A stretch of 64,000 nucleotides of DNA from Phytophthora quininea. Its lineage: Eukaryota; Oomycota; Peronosporomycetes; Peronosporales; Peronosporaceae. Positions within the stretch are counted from its first letter, which is position 1. Every line of letters starts with the position of its first letter. Below, piece after piece: positions 20,191 to 31,304 of the stretch. The stretch is from NCBI GenBank assembly GCA_011947345.1, contig JAAVTG010000190.1:1-64000 (forward strand), in the 5' to 3' direction. Under the pieces are notes generated by a model. It was not told the DNA's origin and searched no databases. It saw only the letters and a program-made list of their open reading frames with translations. The position numbers were made by a program, and so were the translations under genes.

Positions 20191-22326
20191 TCATCGGAGC
20201 GGACGATATCCGCCCCCGTTCTTGATCGTCTCTCGATTGCCTGCACGACGGCGAAGCAATTTCGCGTTCTGGCGCTTGGTCGCCGCTACCGAGAAGGCGA
20301 ATGTGCCCGAGGTAGCCACCACCGTCACTGCTGCTGTGATTATCGAGGCGTACATCGGGGGACCATACAGATTCGAGTCGTCATCGTCAGAGTCCGAGGC
20401 TGCTTCAGTGCACCGCGGGCCGGTCCACGACGTCGACGCGCATTCGCACCGACCATCCGTGCACGTACCCGTGACGGTGCCCGTGGTGGAAATGGTGCAG
20501 TCCGCGTTCGAGTCGCAGAACGCCATGCCAGGCACGGCCGTGTCCGGGTTGTCGTCGTCCACGTAGTCGTCGCTGTTGTCCTTGATCCACTGCTTGGTCG
20601 GGTGCGTGTCCGGATCGCACCCGATTGCCATGTCGGTGTCGTCAGACGTGTCCTGGTACACGCGGACGTAGTCGATCTTGAGGTACATGGGGAACGAGTC
20701 GCAGATGGCGTTGTCCATGGAGCTGGAGCCGTCTCCGTAGCAGTCGCCCGACCCGGCGTTCGGCGGGGACGACCCCACGAGCTCGACAGCGCCACGTTGA
20801 AGATGATGTACATGGGCTCCTCGATCATGATCTTCTTCGGGTTCATCTGCGCCGTGTCCTGCGGCGGGTTCGTGAGCACGTCGGCCGTGACCTCGAACAT
20901 CGGCTGGCCCTCGACCTCCCAGCGGATGTAGCCTTCGTCGCCCATGACCCACTCGACCGAGTACGTGACCCAGTCCAGGTAGGCGGCCATGTGGACCTCC
21001 CAGTTCGCAGAGATGGCGTCCATTTGGTACGCGAACTCCGAGTCGGCGCTGGTCGAGCCGCTGGACGCGGTGCAGTCGGAGTCGGTGTTGCCGGCGCTGC
21101 ACAAGAAGGCGCCGTCGTACTGGTTCATCTTGGGAAGCACGTCCCGTTGGCGTTGATTCCCCAGTGCACGCCCGTGTTCATGTAGCCGAGGTCTGCGTTG
21201 GCGTCGTACGAACCAGGACACAAGTCCATCGTGCAGGCGTTGTCTGTGATGCCCTTCGTTACCGACGCGTTGATGGTCGCGAACGCCTGGATGTCGTCGT
21301 CTTCGACGTCGCACAGGTTATTGGCGCCGTACCGAAGACCCTGGTACCAGGACTTGTGGCCTCGCAGGTTGTGATAGTACGCCGTGGGGACGTCCGGCTG
21401 GTTGGCTCCTTCGGTGGTGCAGTCGTAGCTGTAGTAGCAGTACTCGGACGCGTTGTCGGCGATGCGACGGAAGTCGTCGGGCATGCCCGGACCCACCTGC
21501 AGCGACGTCGAGATAGCGGTGCCGCCGCCTTCGAGGATGTCGATCTCGGGGCCCCGCGGCCCTGGTTGGCGTTCAAACCGTGTCCCGGCGTGTCGTTGCA
21601 GGCGCTGATGCGCTGGTTCTGCGACGAGAAGGTGGCCTCGTTGCACTCGTTGTACGTGAACGGCCACATTCGACTCGTGGACGCGCTGAAGATGGCCCGA
21701 CCCAGGTTCCCCATGAGCCAGATGCCGGGCCACGTCGGGTAGTAGTCGATGTTGGCGGCGCGCACGGTTGTCGACCCAGTCTCCACGTCGGGGTTGCCAG
21801 ACGCGTTGGTGACGGCCCCAGGCAGCTGAGCGCGAACCTCGATCATGCCGCCCTGGAAGCAAAACTTGTTCCACGACTGCACCATCCCCGACCGGTAGTA
21901 AAAGTACACTTGCTCGTATCCTGGCGGCGAGATGTAGTTGTTCCAGACCGTCTCCGAGATCGTCTCGTCCGTCGTGTTGATGAAGAAGTAGCAGTTGTCG
22001 TCGTCGTCGCACTCGGTGCCGGTCATGTTGACCGAGTACACTTCGAGAGCCGAGTTGACGCCGTCCGCCTTCTCCAGTGCCGTCCAGAGATGGTCGTCGC
22101 CAGCTTCGAAGCTGCGTCCTTCTGTGTTGAACTCGTCGCTCATAGTGAGCGTCCAAGTATCTCCTCGAGATGTGGTGTACGTCTGCGCGCTGTCAGGTGT
22201 GGAAGGATCGACCCACGGCAGGATGCCCGACTTGGTCGAGTAGGACGAATTCGACCCTAGCACCACCGATGACAGTAATAACAGCATCGCAGCATTTATA
22301 CGAACGGTATGCAGCAGCTTTCCCAT
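20191..22326 (-). CDS. KRE6/SKN1-like GH16 glucan-synthesis protein, copy 1
   Basis: The start at 22326 gives a signal peptide (RINAAMLLLLSSVVLG). The body is a SKN1/KRE6-type GH16 fold: WTLTMSDEFNTEGRSF near the start, TWPGIWLMGNLGRAIF, the catalytic EIDILE motif, and YLKIDYVRVYQD near the end. An EGF-like Cys cluster follows (CTDGRCECAS), then a Ser/Asp stretch and one C-terminal membrane helix (ASIITAAVTVVATSGTFAF). In fungi this family acts in the secretory pathway in beta-1,6-glucan formation; oomycete walls contain such glucans. The frame breaks just before EIDILE (about 21560), at about 21131 (TTCCCAAG) and near 20787 (TGGGGTCG). Each is restored by one added base in a homopolymer. Copy 2 lies at 28834-31012. 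Confidence 0.8.
20404..22257 (-). repeat. Inverted duplicate, left arm (near-identical 1.85-kb core)
   Basis: This 1,854-bp segment is nearly identical to 28900-30751 in the opposite orientation. Left and right of these limits the two genes, although homologous, differ strongly. The length difference of two bases is explained by two single-base gaps in copy 2 (near 29995 and 30733). Confidence 0.85.
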
Positions 22327-22836
22327 CTTGGTCGGCGCAGATTCAAGCGGCAAATTGACAAATGAAGTCAAGCGAATGCCGCAGTGACAGTAATACTTGA
22401 TGGTGTCCATTTTTCATGACAGCTCTTCCACTGTGCAAGCGCGATCAAAATCCATGATAATCATAGCTGCCGATTCATTTTCGCGCCGGTGGTGTGAACT
22501 TGGTGGAGCCTAGAGGTGGTGAGTGTTCATAAGACGAACTGAAGATCGCGCAGGATGACTTGTCCTCTGAGATACCCTGACGAATGTCTTTCGTATTCAA
22601 TGCTCACTCGTTGCCGCACTGCATACCAAACACGAGATCGATGGGGTGAGCAGGCGCGCTGCGTACGAAGAACCGATTAAAGCAATGCCAGGAGGCCTCA
22701 CACATGCAAAGTGAAAAGTTTATGGAACAAAGTCTACAATCGAATGCGATGGATCCATCAGGAGATTGTACATGCTGCTGCTGTTGCGGAACTCACTTCG
22801 CAATTGCCCCAGCAATCTGAAATCGCCACCAGCACC
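22327..22836. other. Intergenic stretch between two divergent secreted-protein genes
   Basis: No supported gene. It holds the promoters of the GH16 gene (minus) and the small secreted protein (plus). Confidence 0.5.
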
Positions 22837-23138
22837 ATGGGCATCCACATTAAGTTTATATTCCTCGTTTTCACGGTAGCGGTACTCCTCGGAAGCAACA
22901 TCCATCCAGCACCTGGCGACGACCCACGACGCACGAGACGAATGCTCCGAATTGGGACGAGACCAGCTTCCGCATTCACAATCCTGGTAAAGTTTCTACA
23001 GCCACCACTTCCATAGGTGACAAGAAGGCCAAGTACAGCAAATTCGAGAAGTTGGTGGCGAAGCTGTTGAAGAAGGTGACACAGAATGAGCATCTACTAC
23101 TACACGCGTTAGCAGCAACACGCGTTGGGTTCCAGTGA
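22837..23138 (+). CDS. Small secreted protein, about 100 aa, frame break after the signal peptide
   Basis: The ATG at 22837 begins MGIHIKFIFLVFTVAVLLGS, a strong signal peptide. The same frame ends at 23016 after an RRMLR stretch. From about 22920 a second frame is open and looks coding (NAPNWDETSFRIHNPGKV, then KFEKLVAKLLKKVTQNE) and ends at 23136-23138. Joining the two frames needs one extra base at the CCC run near 22921-22923. The joined product would be an acidic-to-basic helical secreted protein of oomycete type. The RMLR in the short frame would then be accidental rather than an RXLR effector motif. No family was recognised. Confidence 0.5.
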
Positions 23139-23184
23139 CAGTAGCCACGTCCACTTGCCAAATGAAAGTTTTGTCTTCGAATGA

Positions 23185-26150
23185 CTAACCGGTCGTTCGG
23201 TTTACTAAATCCACCGGCGGTGCATGTCCTCTGCTTTTTGCCAGTCTGTCATGTATCGCATGGAAGCAGCGAGAACAGGTAGCATCGTGCTTGCAGTCGG
23301 TGCAAACGAAATCGGCGAGAGCGTTTCGACACACCATGCAATTCGCTGCTTGGACAGGCATCTTGGTCCATCCATTCTCCTCCTCGCCACCATCACCACT
23401 ACGTTCTTTCCTAGCGGCGTATCGAAAGTTCGCGTAGCAGCCGATGCAGTAGCGAGCGCCAGATACAGTCTTTCGCCTGGTCACTACGTTTACTGAGCAG
23501 CGAGTACATAGAATGTAGTGGTCTGGCGGACCACTTGACAATTCTCTGGTGTCCATGCGTTCGTAGTATCCTTCGCCGTGATGGCCTTGACGATACACCC
23601 ACGTTGATGACTCGACTGGAAGCAGATGTTCATCATTGCCGATGAGTTTTGGCGGACGCCGACGACTTTCACTGGGCCGATTCAAATCAAAGTAAATCAC
23701 TTGCCCAGAACCTGGATCGATACGTTTGATGAAGGTGTTTCGAATGATGCGGCGGCATACAGCACGAGCTTGGCGACAGCGAAACATCATTTGAATTCGA
23801 ACAGCGGCGACATTTTGGCATCGCTGCAGAGCAAACTCGGCTTCCTTCGCATTCAGACGAACCAAAGCTTCATCGATCCGTCTCTGGATTATGATTTCTT
23901 TTGCAATACCTTCGCAGTCCTCCATGACAACTTCATCGCACCAGTGTTTCTCGTACGTGACACTGTTAAAGTAAAATGCCTTGGTCAGCTTTCGAGTCAC
24001 TATGCCGTGTGGAGCTTCTAAGTAAACCTGCCATCGACAGCCAATCGGGAAAATCTTTGCAGATACGTTGTTCGAATCTCTTTCGAGCTCGTCCCGAATC
24101 CTTTTCGCATCCAGTTCAAATATTCTCGTCGATTCTTCATGAATTGGATCTGTGGCATCTTTGGTTGCGAGCCACGCGATCGTAGCAGTTCGCACCTCCA
24201 CCGCCACCTGTTCTGCAATAGCTGTCCATGTCTGCTTCGCTTCTAGTTCTGCTGCACGTTCACGAGAGATTTTGTACTGAAAACGCTCGTCTTTTTGTTT
24301 CTGTAGCTTGCGTGTAGCATGCACCCGATCCGTTGCCTCAATGTACGATCGCCTCCTTCCCATTTCAGCAGATGCACGAACTTTAGCTGCCAGTGCAGCA
24401 CTTAGTTTGTCTTCGAGTTCCATAGCTTCAAGTTCCAACTCCATTTGCTGGTGGTGGAACAGATCCTGTTGAAACTGTCTGCTTCGAATATCACCCGCGA
24501 CTACTTCAGCATGCCGTTGTTTATGGAAAAGCCAGGTGTCCAAACAAGATCGTAAAACTGCAGGACAACGATCATCAGAAAAAGTGAACGTAAAAAGAAT
24601 AACATCTGATGAACGCACTGTTCCGACGGCGCTTGATGATGAACTCGATCGCTCGCTTGTCACAATAAGTGCTACGAATTTTAGCTTCCTGTTCAAAGAA
24701 AGAAACACGTTAAACCTCTCTCATCTGTGCAACACCCGAATCTCCTATATTACCTTATAAAATGCCATCCACGAACTCCAATAACGTTTACGACAAGTGT
24801 CAATATCATGACGCTCGCTTCGCCGCCATGCTGCGTTGTGTCTACAGGTTCATGTTCATTTGGTTAGTTCATTAATTCATCGTCAATTCCTTTTCATGAC
24901 TTCGTACATGCGTTGCATCGATCGCCAAAACAGCGTCCACGGTTTAAAAACGAAGCGCAAAAGTTCGACATTCTTGTGTCTTTGAGCGATCTCCATGCTT
25001 TGGCGCATTTCTTGTCGCCGCTTGCAGTTTTTGCGAAAACTTCTCACCAATTTCGCCGCCGATATCGATTGAAAGTGTGTGTCACCACATCGCAGGAGTT
25101 TTCGGTAGGCAACAAAAGTCTTCCAGCGCGCGAATCTTTGCCGGGGTTCATGCGTTCGCCGAAGGCCAATCGCTCGTTCGAAGCGGGCTCTAGCTTCTTC
25201 TTTTGCGAACTTCTCCTTGGCATGCAAATACACGTCTCGGTAAAATTCAAGTCGAGTGTCGTCAGTGAGACGCTTCCAGCACTGCGTCCTGATTGTCTCG
25301 AGCAGCTTCGGGTGGGCATCTGGTCGCATGTAAGCTACAGATTAAAACGCACCCCAAGTCACCAAAGAAACAAATGCAATCACCTGCGTATTCCCAAAAT
25401 GCCACCTCTGACATGTAGCTCCGACCTCCCTTGACCATGATAGCAAGTAGTTCCTTAAAAAATGCTGCATCCTGGACTCGTCTGCTTCGTCACCACAAGC
25501 CGTAAGCAACATGCGCTGTAGATCAGATCCTCGAATTGCCATTTTCATATCTCCGATGGCTGGCGAGTTTTCCGCCAAAGGAAATGCAAACTCATTGAAC
25601 CAACGCGCTACCATCTTTTTTCACCTTCTCGCCATCTATCCAAAACGGATAGAGCATTTAACACTTCCCGGTAGTCGATTGTTGTTGATTCCGGTTGCAG
25701 CTGAAAAGCCTGAAATACTTTACGTAGACACGAGGAAATACGGGACGTACTTGCCGACGTCTGTGAAGACAGCAAAGTCAAATGGAATGCCGCACTAATC
25801 GCAATATCTACTTGAGCCATCGTAACGTTGTGCGTCGCAAAACCCTGTCGGAATTCCCTGCCCAAGTCAATCAACCATGCCATGGCCGTCAAAGCGTGAA
25901 GCGGGGCAGGCGTAATACCTGACTGAACGGCAGACGGATCAGTAACTACACCAGCGCGCGGTAGCTTGGTCTTGGTGATTGATGCCTGTTTTCGAGCCGC
26001 CATCGTTTGACTGACAGCTGCATACAGATTTCGTATGTGATGCCATCGCGAAAGGTATCGCTCACGGCACTGCTGCTGCTGGTTTTGAATTTCAGAATGC
26101 ACGAAACTCTCGTATTGAAGTATTTGAGCTTGCTCTCGACGGTCTTTACG
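23185..26150 (-). CDS. Large multi-exon IQ/coiled-coil protein with a C-terminal Cys-rich domain
   Basis: The final exon is 24557-23185; earlier coding blocks lie at about 24695-24640, 24850-24770, 25329-24883, 25614-25400 and 26150-25625. The N-terminal part has Gln-rich coil (EIQNQQQQCRERYLSRWHH) and helical segments. The middle has W-x-x-F repeats (RKRYWSSWMAFYK, FARWKTFVAYRKLLR) like SFI1 or IQ proteins. The last exon has an IQ-like motif (AAVRIQMMFRCRQARAVCRR) and a C-terminal Cys-rich domain with CMVCRNALADFVCTDCKHD, B-box-like. Such proteins often bind calmodulin or centrin at basal bodies; this is inference. A frame break at the A6 run near 25620 and unclear joins at 24880 and 25400 leave exon ends provisional. 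Confidence 0.6.
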
Positions 26151-26353
26151 CGTTGAGGAGCGTTCAATGTCGCGTTATTAGCCACCCCGGCAGCTTTTGT
26201 AACAACGGGGACGACGGGGAAGTTAGTCGTCGCTTGAGCTCTCGCTTGTGGAGAGATCGTGGACTATCATTTGCTGCCCCGACAAACTGCATCGAGGAAG
26301 CCGCCAACAGATTTGGTGCGGCGCTTCACAGACAAATTGTGCAGAGGGACACG

Positions 26354-27055
26354 ATGGAGCAGCGCCCCCAAGACCCGTTAGCTGCATCAACAGCCATCCT
26401 TGCTGCCGTGTCAGCTGCTACGATTGCTGCCGGAGCTCAGAAGAATGATGTTCCCATCGACCCAAAGCGGGAATTCGGGACGGCTGCATACGAACGGGTC
26501 CTTTTCGAAGGCCAATGCCATTGCGTCGAGAAAACAACTAGGAAGCTGAAAGTCCTCGACGACATCGTCCACGTGTGGGTCCGGGATGCACGTCCATTTC
26601 GTCACGGCTTGGAGAGCACCGTGTATGTTGATCCTATTGTTCCCCCGTACTCGAAATGGTCTAACTTTTCTTGTAGGCCATATTTCTCACTTCGAGTTGC
26701 CTCTTCGGTCCCGATTCAAGAGCTGAGGGTGCGTTGTTTACTCTTGAGAACAACTCTACAATACCATTCATCAATCGAGTTATTACTGTAGATCCTCGTG
26801 CAGGAGGAGTTCACTGCTCTTTCATCGTACCGAAAAGAAGTCGACGGCGAACTGCAACTGTGCTTCGACGACCGCATTCTGGACGATGATGCAATGTTCT
26901 CCACGTATTTATCTGGAAGCCATCAGTCTAGCGGCACTTCCGAGCGTCGTCAAAAAACTGGCTGGCCCAGACCGTTTGCAGGTCCAAACAACTTCCTGGA
27001 TAGACCATTCGTCAAACATATTACGGCCACTTACAAGGTTTCCTTGTCTCCATAG
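26354..27055 (+). CDS. Unknown two-exon protein
   Basis: Exon 1 from an ATG at 26354 (an open frame reaches back to about 26153) to 26728, then an intron 26729-26791, then exon 2 from 26792. The first part has an Ala-rich helix (STAILAAVSAATIAAGAQK), then FGTAAYERVLFEGQCHCVE and PRKWSNFSCRPYFSLRV-like strands. Exon 2 begins ILVQEEFTALSSYRKEVDG. After MFSTYLS the next frame (EAISLAALPSVVKKLAGPDR) looks more protein-like, so one T may be missing in the TTT near 26909. No family was recognised. The gene starts close to the 5' end of the IQ-like gene on the other strand. Confidence 0.45.
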
Positions 27056-27345
27056 GAATTTTGTGGGTGCTACCGTGGCGACCTGCTCGCAAACAGCCAC
27101 TGCAGTGGGGAGGTGGCGAGTCTTCGACTGGCAGTGCGCAGCCATCTAGAGCGAAACAGCAGGCGCCGCAAGATCGAAATCCCGAGTGACCTAGACGGCA
27201 CATGGCAAGCACGTCAACGCAGAGCATGTACCTTCAGACTCTCCTTCATTCTTTGGGATCGTAGTCTTGCAACATAGCCGATTTCTTCAGTCGTTCTGCC
27301 CTGAAGAACAACCGTCTTCACACAATGACAAGTGTCGACTGACAT
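27056..27345. other. Convergent intergenic spacer
   Basis: Only the 3' ends of the unknown gene and the DUSP gene face this spacer. No other signal was seen. Confidence 0.45.
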
Positions 27346-28116
27346 TTACAGTGCTCCTCTAGTCCAGCAGCCCGTGAGTCTCCTCGTCACTAGAGTCGCC
27401 GCTATCTGTCTCTTCCTCCTCATCTCTCTTCTTCTCCTGCTGCTCTTCTTCTTTTTCCTCCTCCTACAGCAGCAGCAGGACTCCCACCAGCTCTTTTCCT
27501 CTTTCTTGTACGTAGGTCCGCCACCGAGAAGTCGATTGAGACACGGTACCAGGAACTCACAGCGACACAGACACCTGTATCCCCAGCTCTCTTTGTCTTC
27601 CGTCGGTCGTCCGACCTTCTTCTCCTGAATCTCCAACTGCTCGTTCAGCTCGGAGACCGCCGCTCTGGCCCTTAATTTAGGGGCGTGGAGCATCTCGTGG
27701 ACGTCGTCGATCATGACTGGGACCGCGTAAATGTCCAGCGTCCAGCGCACAATGGGTTTAACCCCGTCGTCGCCGTACAGCTGTACGTACAGTGCGTACA
27801 CTTGAGGATTGACCCCTCTGTAATCCTTGGTGGCTTTCAGCCCGCTCTTGATGCGGAATTCCTCGTGGTCAAATAGAGAGTCGTTATTTAAGGGACCGGG
27901 TCGTTTAGGGCTCATAGCGTCGTCAGGGTCTCCCAGCACGTAGCTCATCCAGGCGTCCAGCCACGTCGTCTCCACCAGAAACCAGGCCTCGTGGCGCCGC
28001 AGCTCCTTCGAGTCGTACAGCAGCACCAGGTCTCGCTCCAGCTGCCGGCGGTCCGACGGCGGTGGTGCCGTTAGCCCGCACTCCAGGTCGATGGCGTTGT
28101 CGCCCTCGCTTTGCAT
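27346..28116 (-). CDS. DUSP-domain protein with a Cys/Lys-rich C-terminus
   Basis: From the ATG at 28116, about 256 residues. Residues about 35-125 form a DUSP domain: WFLVETTWLDAWMSYVLG, RPGPLNNDSLF, KDYRGVNPQVYALYVQLYG and PIVRWTLDIY. DUSP domains occur in ubiquitin-specific proteases, usually with a UCH domain; none is present here, so this is a stand-alone DUSP protein. The C-terminus has a Cys cluster and a basic tract (SCCCCRRRKKKKSSRRR), suggesting lipid modification and membrane binding. The frame is open far upstream of the chosen start; that part has an intron-like 3' end (TTTATTCTGCAAATGCAAAG), so an upstream exon is possible. Confidence 0.7.
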   Translation of the reverse strand: MQSEGDNAIDLECGLTAPPPSDRRQLERDLVLLYDSKELRRHEAWFLVETTWLDAWMSYVLGDPDDAMSPKRPGPLNNDSLFDHEEFRIKSGLKATKDYRGVNPQVYALYVQLYGDDGVKPIVRWTLDIYAVPVMIDDVHEMLHAPKLRARAAVSELNEQLEIQEKKVGRPTEDKESWGYRCLCRCEFLVPCLNRLLGGGPTYKKEEKSWWESCCCCRRRKKKKSSRRRREMRRKRQIAATLVTRRLTGCWTRGAL

Positions 28117-28833
28117 TTGCAGAATAAACCCAATAGAATGTGTACGCACATATTTTAGTATGCACGAACAAAGGATGTGCGTACAACAAACGACGGGTAC
28201 TCGTATTCTACACGTACACTGTAGCTGCTTGCTTCTGCGCGAGTCTTCCATGTCAACACACGTGACTGCGTATTGCCCATTATGACCGCTGCTTAGATAG
28301 CCGAAATCCCGGATCATCCAGTTCGCCTTCTTGTTCGTTGGTGTCTGTAGTCTTTTATGATGGAGGAACACCATCGATATCAAGACGTTGGTACTGCCAG
28401 GCTCAAGCACAACATCAACGCAGACAGCGCAAACGAGTGTGTTCGTCCATTTTGTAGTCGCGACTGCGACCACCAAAAATGCTTCAGCTATCTAAACTAC
28501 AAAGCAACGACAGGAACACCCCCATCTCACCTCGATCTACGTTGCCTTGTAGCGCAGACTTGAGCTGTCTTTGAATATGGCTGTCTTGCTGGTCTGCAAT
28601 ACCAACTCCAGTGCTGTCCAGTCTGGATAACTCAGCACGACAAGCACCACTCGCGCTGTCGACGGATGCGTTGGGATCGACGCAGCACTGAATGAAGGAG
28701 CCCAAAGGAAGGCCATCAAGTGGTGTGAGGCGATTATGAGCTCGTGCTTGGCGTTGTTCCTGGCCACTTCACAATTCGATCCAAGAGTATCGAATACGAC
28801 TCGAGTGGGGATCGAGTACGAACAGGTTTGGAG
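28117..28833. other. Intergenic stretch, divergent promoters
   Basis: No gene with support. Part may be the 5' exon or leader of the DUSP gene; the right side is the promoter of GH16 copy 2. Confidence 0.4.
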
Positions 28834-31012
28834 ATGTTACGCCGGACAGGCACAGCAGCTATCTCCATCGTCCTGGCACTGCTTTCGTCGACAGTGTCGG
28901 GGTCGAATTCGTCCTACTCGACCAAGTCGGGCATCCTGCCGTGGGTCGATCCTTCCACACCTGACAGCGCGCAGACGTACACCACATCTCGAGGAGATAC
29001 TTGGACGCTCACTATGAGCGACGAGTTCAACACAGAAGGACGCAGCTTCGAAGCTGGCGACGACCATCTCTGGACGGCACTGGAGAAGGCGGACGGCGTC
29101 AACTCGGCTCTCGAAGTGTACTCGGTCAACATGACCGGCACCGAGTGCGACGACGACGACAACTGCTACTTCTTCATCAACACGACGGACGAGACGATCT
29201 CGGAGACGGTCTGGAACAACTACATCTCGCCGCCAGGATACGAGCAAGTGTACTTTTACTACCGGTCGGGGATGGTGCAGTCGTGGAACAAGTTTTGCTT
29301 CCAGGGCGGCATGATCGAGGTTCGCGCTCAGCTGCCTGGAGCCGTCACCAACGCGTCTGGCAACCCCGACGTGGAGACTGGGTCGACAACCGTGCGCGCC
29401 GCCAACATCGACTACTACCCGACGTGGCCCGGCATCTGGCTCATGGGGAACCTGGGTCGGGCCATCTTCAGCGCGTCCACGAGTCGAATGTGGCCGTTCA
29501 CGTACAACGAGTGCAACGAGACCATCTTCTCGTCGCAGAACCAGCGCATCAGCGCCTGCAACGACACGCCGGGACACGGTTTGAACGCCAACCAGGGCCG
29601 CGGGGCCCCGAGATCGACATCCTCGAAGGCGGCGGCACCGCTATCTCGACGTCGCTGCAGGTGGGTCCGGGCATGCCCGACGACTTCCGTCGCATCGCCG
29701 ACAACGCGTCCGAGTACTGCTACTACAGCTACGACTGCACCACCGAAGGAGCCAACCAGCCGGACGTCCCCACGGCGTACTATCACAACCTGCGAGGCCA
29801 CAAGTCCTGGTACCAGGGTCTTCGGTACGGCGCCAATAACCTGTGCGACGTCGAAGACGACGACATCCAGGCGTTCGCGACCATCAACGCGTCGGTAACG
29901 AAGGGCATCACAGACAACGCCTGCACGATGGACTTGTGTCCTGGTTCGTACGACGCCAACGCAGACCTCGGCTACATGAACACGGGCGTGCACTGGGAAT
30001 CAACGCCAACGGGACGTGCTTCCCAAGATGAACCAGTACGACGGCGCCTTCTTGTGCAGCGCCGGCAACACCGACTCCGACTGCACCGCGTCCAGCGGCT
30101 CGACCAGCGCCGACTCGGAGTTCGCGTACCAAATGGACGCCATCTCTGCGAACTGGGAGGTCCACATGGCCGCCTACCTGGACTGGGTCACGTACTCGGT
30201 CGAGTGGGTCATGGGCGACGAAGGCTACATCCGCTGGGAGGTCGAGGGCCAGCCGATGTTCGAGGTCACGGCCGACGTGCTCACGAACCCGCCGCAGGAC
30301 ACGGCGCAGATGAACCCGAAGAAGATCATGATCGAGGAGCCCATGTACATCATCTTCAACGTGGCGCTGTCGAGCTCGTGGGGTCGTCCCCGCCGAACGC
30401 CGGGTCGGGCGACTGCTACGGAGACGGCTCCAGCTCCATGGACAACGCCATCTGCGACTCGTTCCCCATGTACCTCAAGATCGACTACGTCCGCGTGTAC
30501 CAGGACACGTCTGACGACACCGACATGGCAATCGGGTGCGATCCGGACACGCACCCGACCAAGCAGTGGATCAAGGACAACAGCGACGACTACGTGGACG
30601 ACGACAACCCGGACACGGCCGTGTCTGGCATGGCGTTCTGCGACTCGAACGCGGACTGCACCATTTCCACCACGGGCACCGTCACGGGTACGTGCACGGA
30701 TGGTCGGTGCGAATGCGCGTCGACGTCGTGGACCGCCCGCGGTGCACTGAAACATCTTCAAGCTCCGGTTCAGGCTCCGACGACGATTCCTCAGACATGT
30801 ACGGTCCTCCGATGTATGGCTCCGTCATTGCTGCGGGGGTGACCGTGCTAGCAACGGCCATAACTCTTACCCATTCTATCGCAGTGGGTAGGCGTGAAAG
30901 CGCTCAATTGGTGAAACAGTTAGCCATGAAGCCGAGAAGCAACACCAAAGACGCGTCGGGGCCCATGAGCGAGTTAGTCATCAAAGACAACTACAGCACC
31001 AACTTTGTTTGA
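28834..31012 (+). CDS. KRE6/SKN1-like GH16 glucan-synthesis protein, copy 2
   Basis: The ATG at 28834 opens a signal peptide different from that of copy 1 (GTAAISIVLALLSSTVSG). From 28900 to 30751 the gene is almost identical to copy 1, including the GH16 core, the EIDILE catalytic motif and the EGF-like cluster. The C-terminal Ser/Asp stretch, membrane helix (GSVIAAGVTVLATAITL) and cytoplasmic tail (ELVIKDNYSTNFV) are clearly different. It has the same three frame breaks as copy 1 (near 29610, 30025 and 30381) plus two of its own, near 29995 (GGG instead of GGGG) and 30733. If the breaks are errors this is an intact type I membrane protein of about 720 residues. Confidence 0.8.
28900..30751 (+). 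repeat. Inverted duplicate, right arm
   Basis: This is the partner of 20404-22257. The 1,852-bp core differs by only a few substitutions (for example CNETIF against CNEATF, and VSGM against VPGM) and two one-base gaps. Confidence 0.85.
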
Positions 31013-31304
31013 TAGAAAACCAAACACATCTCATCGCAACCAAAAACTTCCTCTGTGTGCGGCAAGTTCGCGCAAATTCGGCCACTGCGCCAGCTCAACA
31101 TTAACTCATCGCTGCACTTGTTGTAATACAAGTTTTACAACTGAAAGCTCGTCGCGCCTTACACGTTGGTCTTGCACAAATACAGCCCCCACGCACTGGC
31201 GAAAAACAATATCCGAGGAAGCCGAAAGAAATGAAATCGCAATGCCAACGTATCCTCGAACATCACAATCGTCGTCTCCACTTGGTCGCTTTACTGTTGA
31301 ATTC
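31013..31304. other. Convergent intergenic spacer
   Basis: This lies between the 3' ends of GH16 copy 2 and the pseudouridine synthase. No supported coding region or repeat. Confidence 0.45.

Noticed and set aside
21164..22260. Long plus-strand open frames opposite KRE6/SKN1 copy 1
   Set aside because: Shadow frames of GC-rich coding sequence; Val/Arg-rich without motifs, and repeated opposite copy 2.
22920..22970. RXLR effector motif (RRMLR) in the small secreted protein
   Set aside because: It exists only in the frame that ends soon after; the other frame looks coding. No EER motif is seen.
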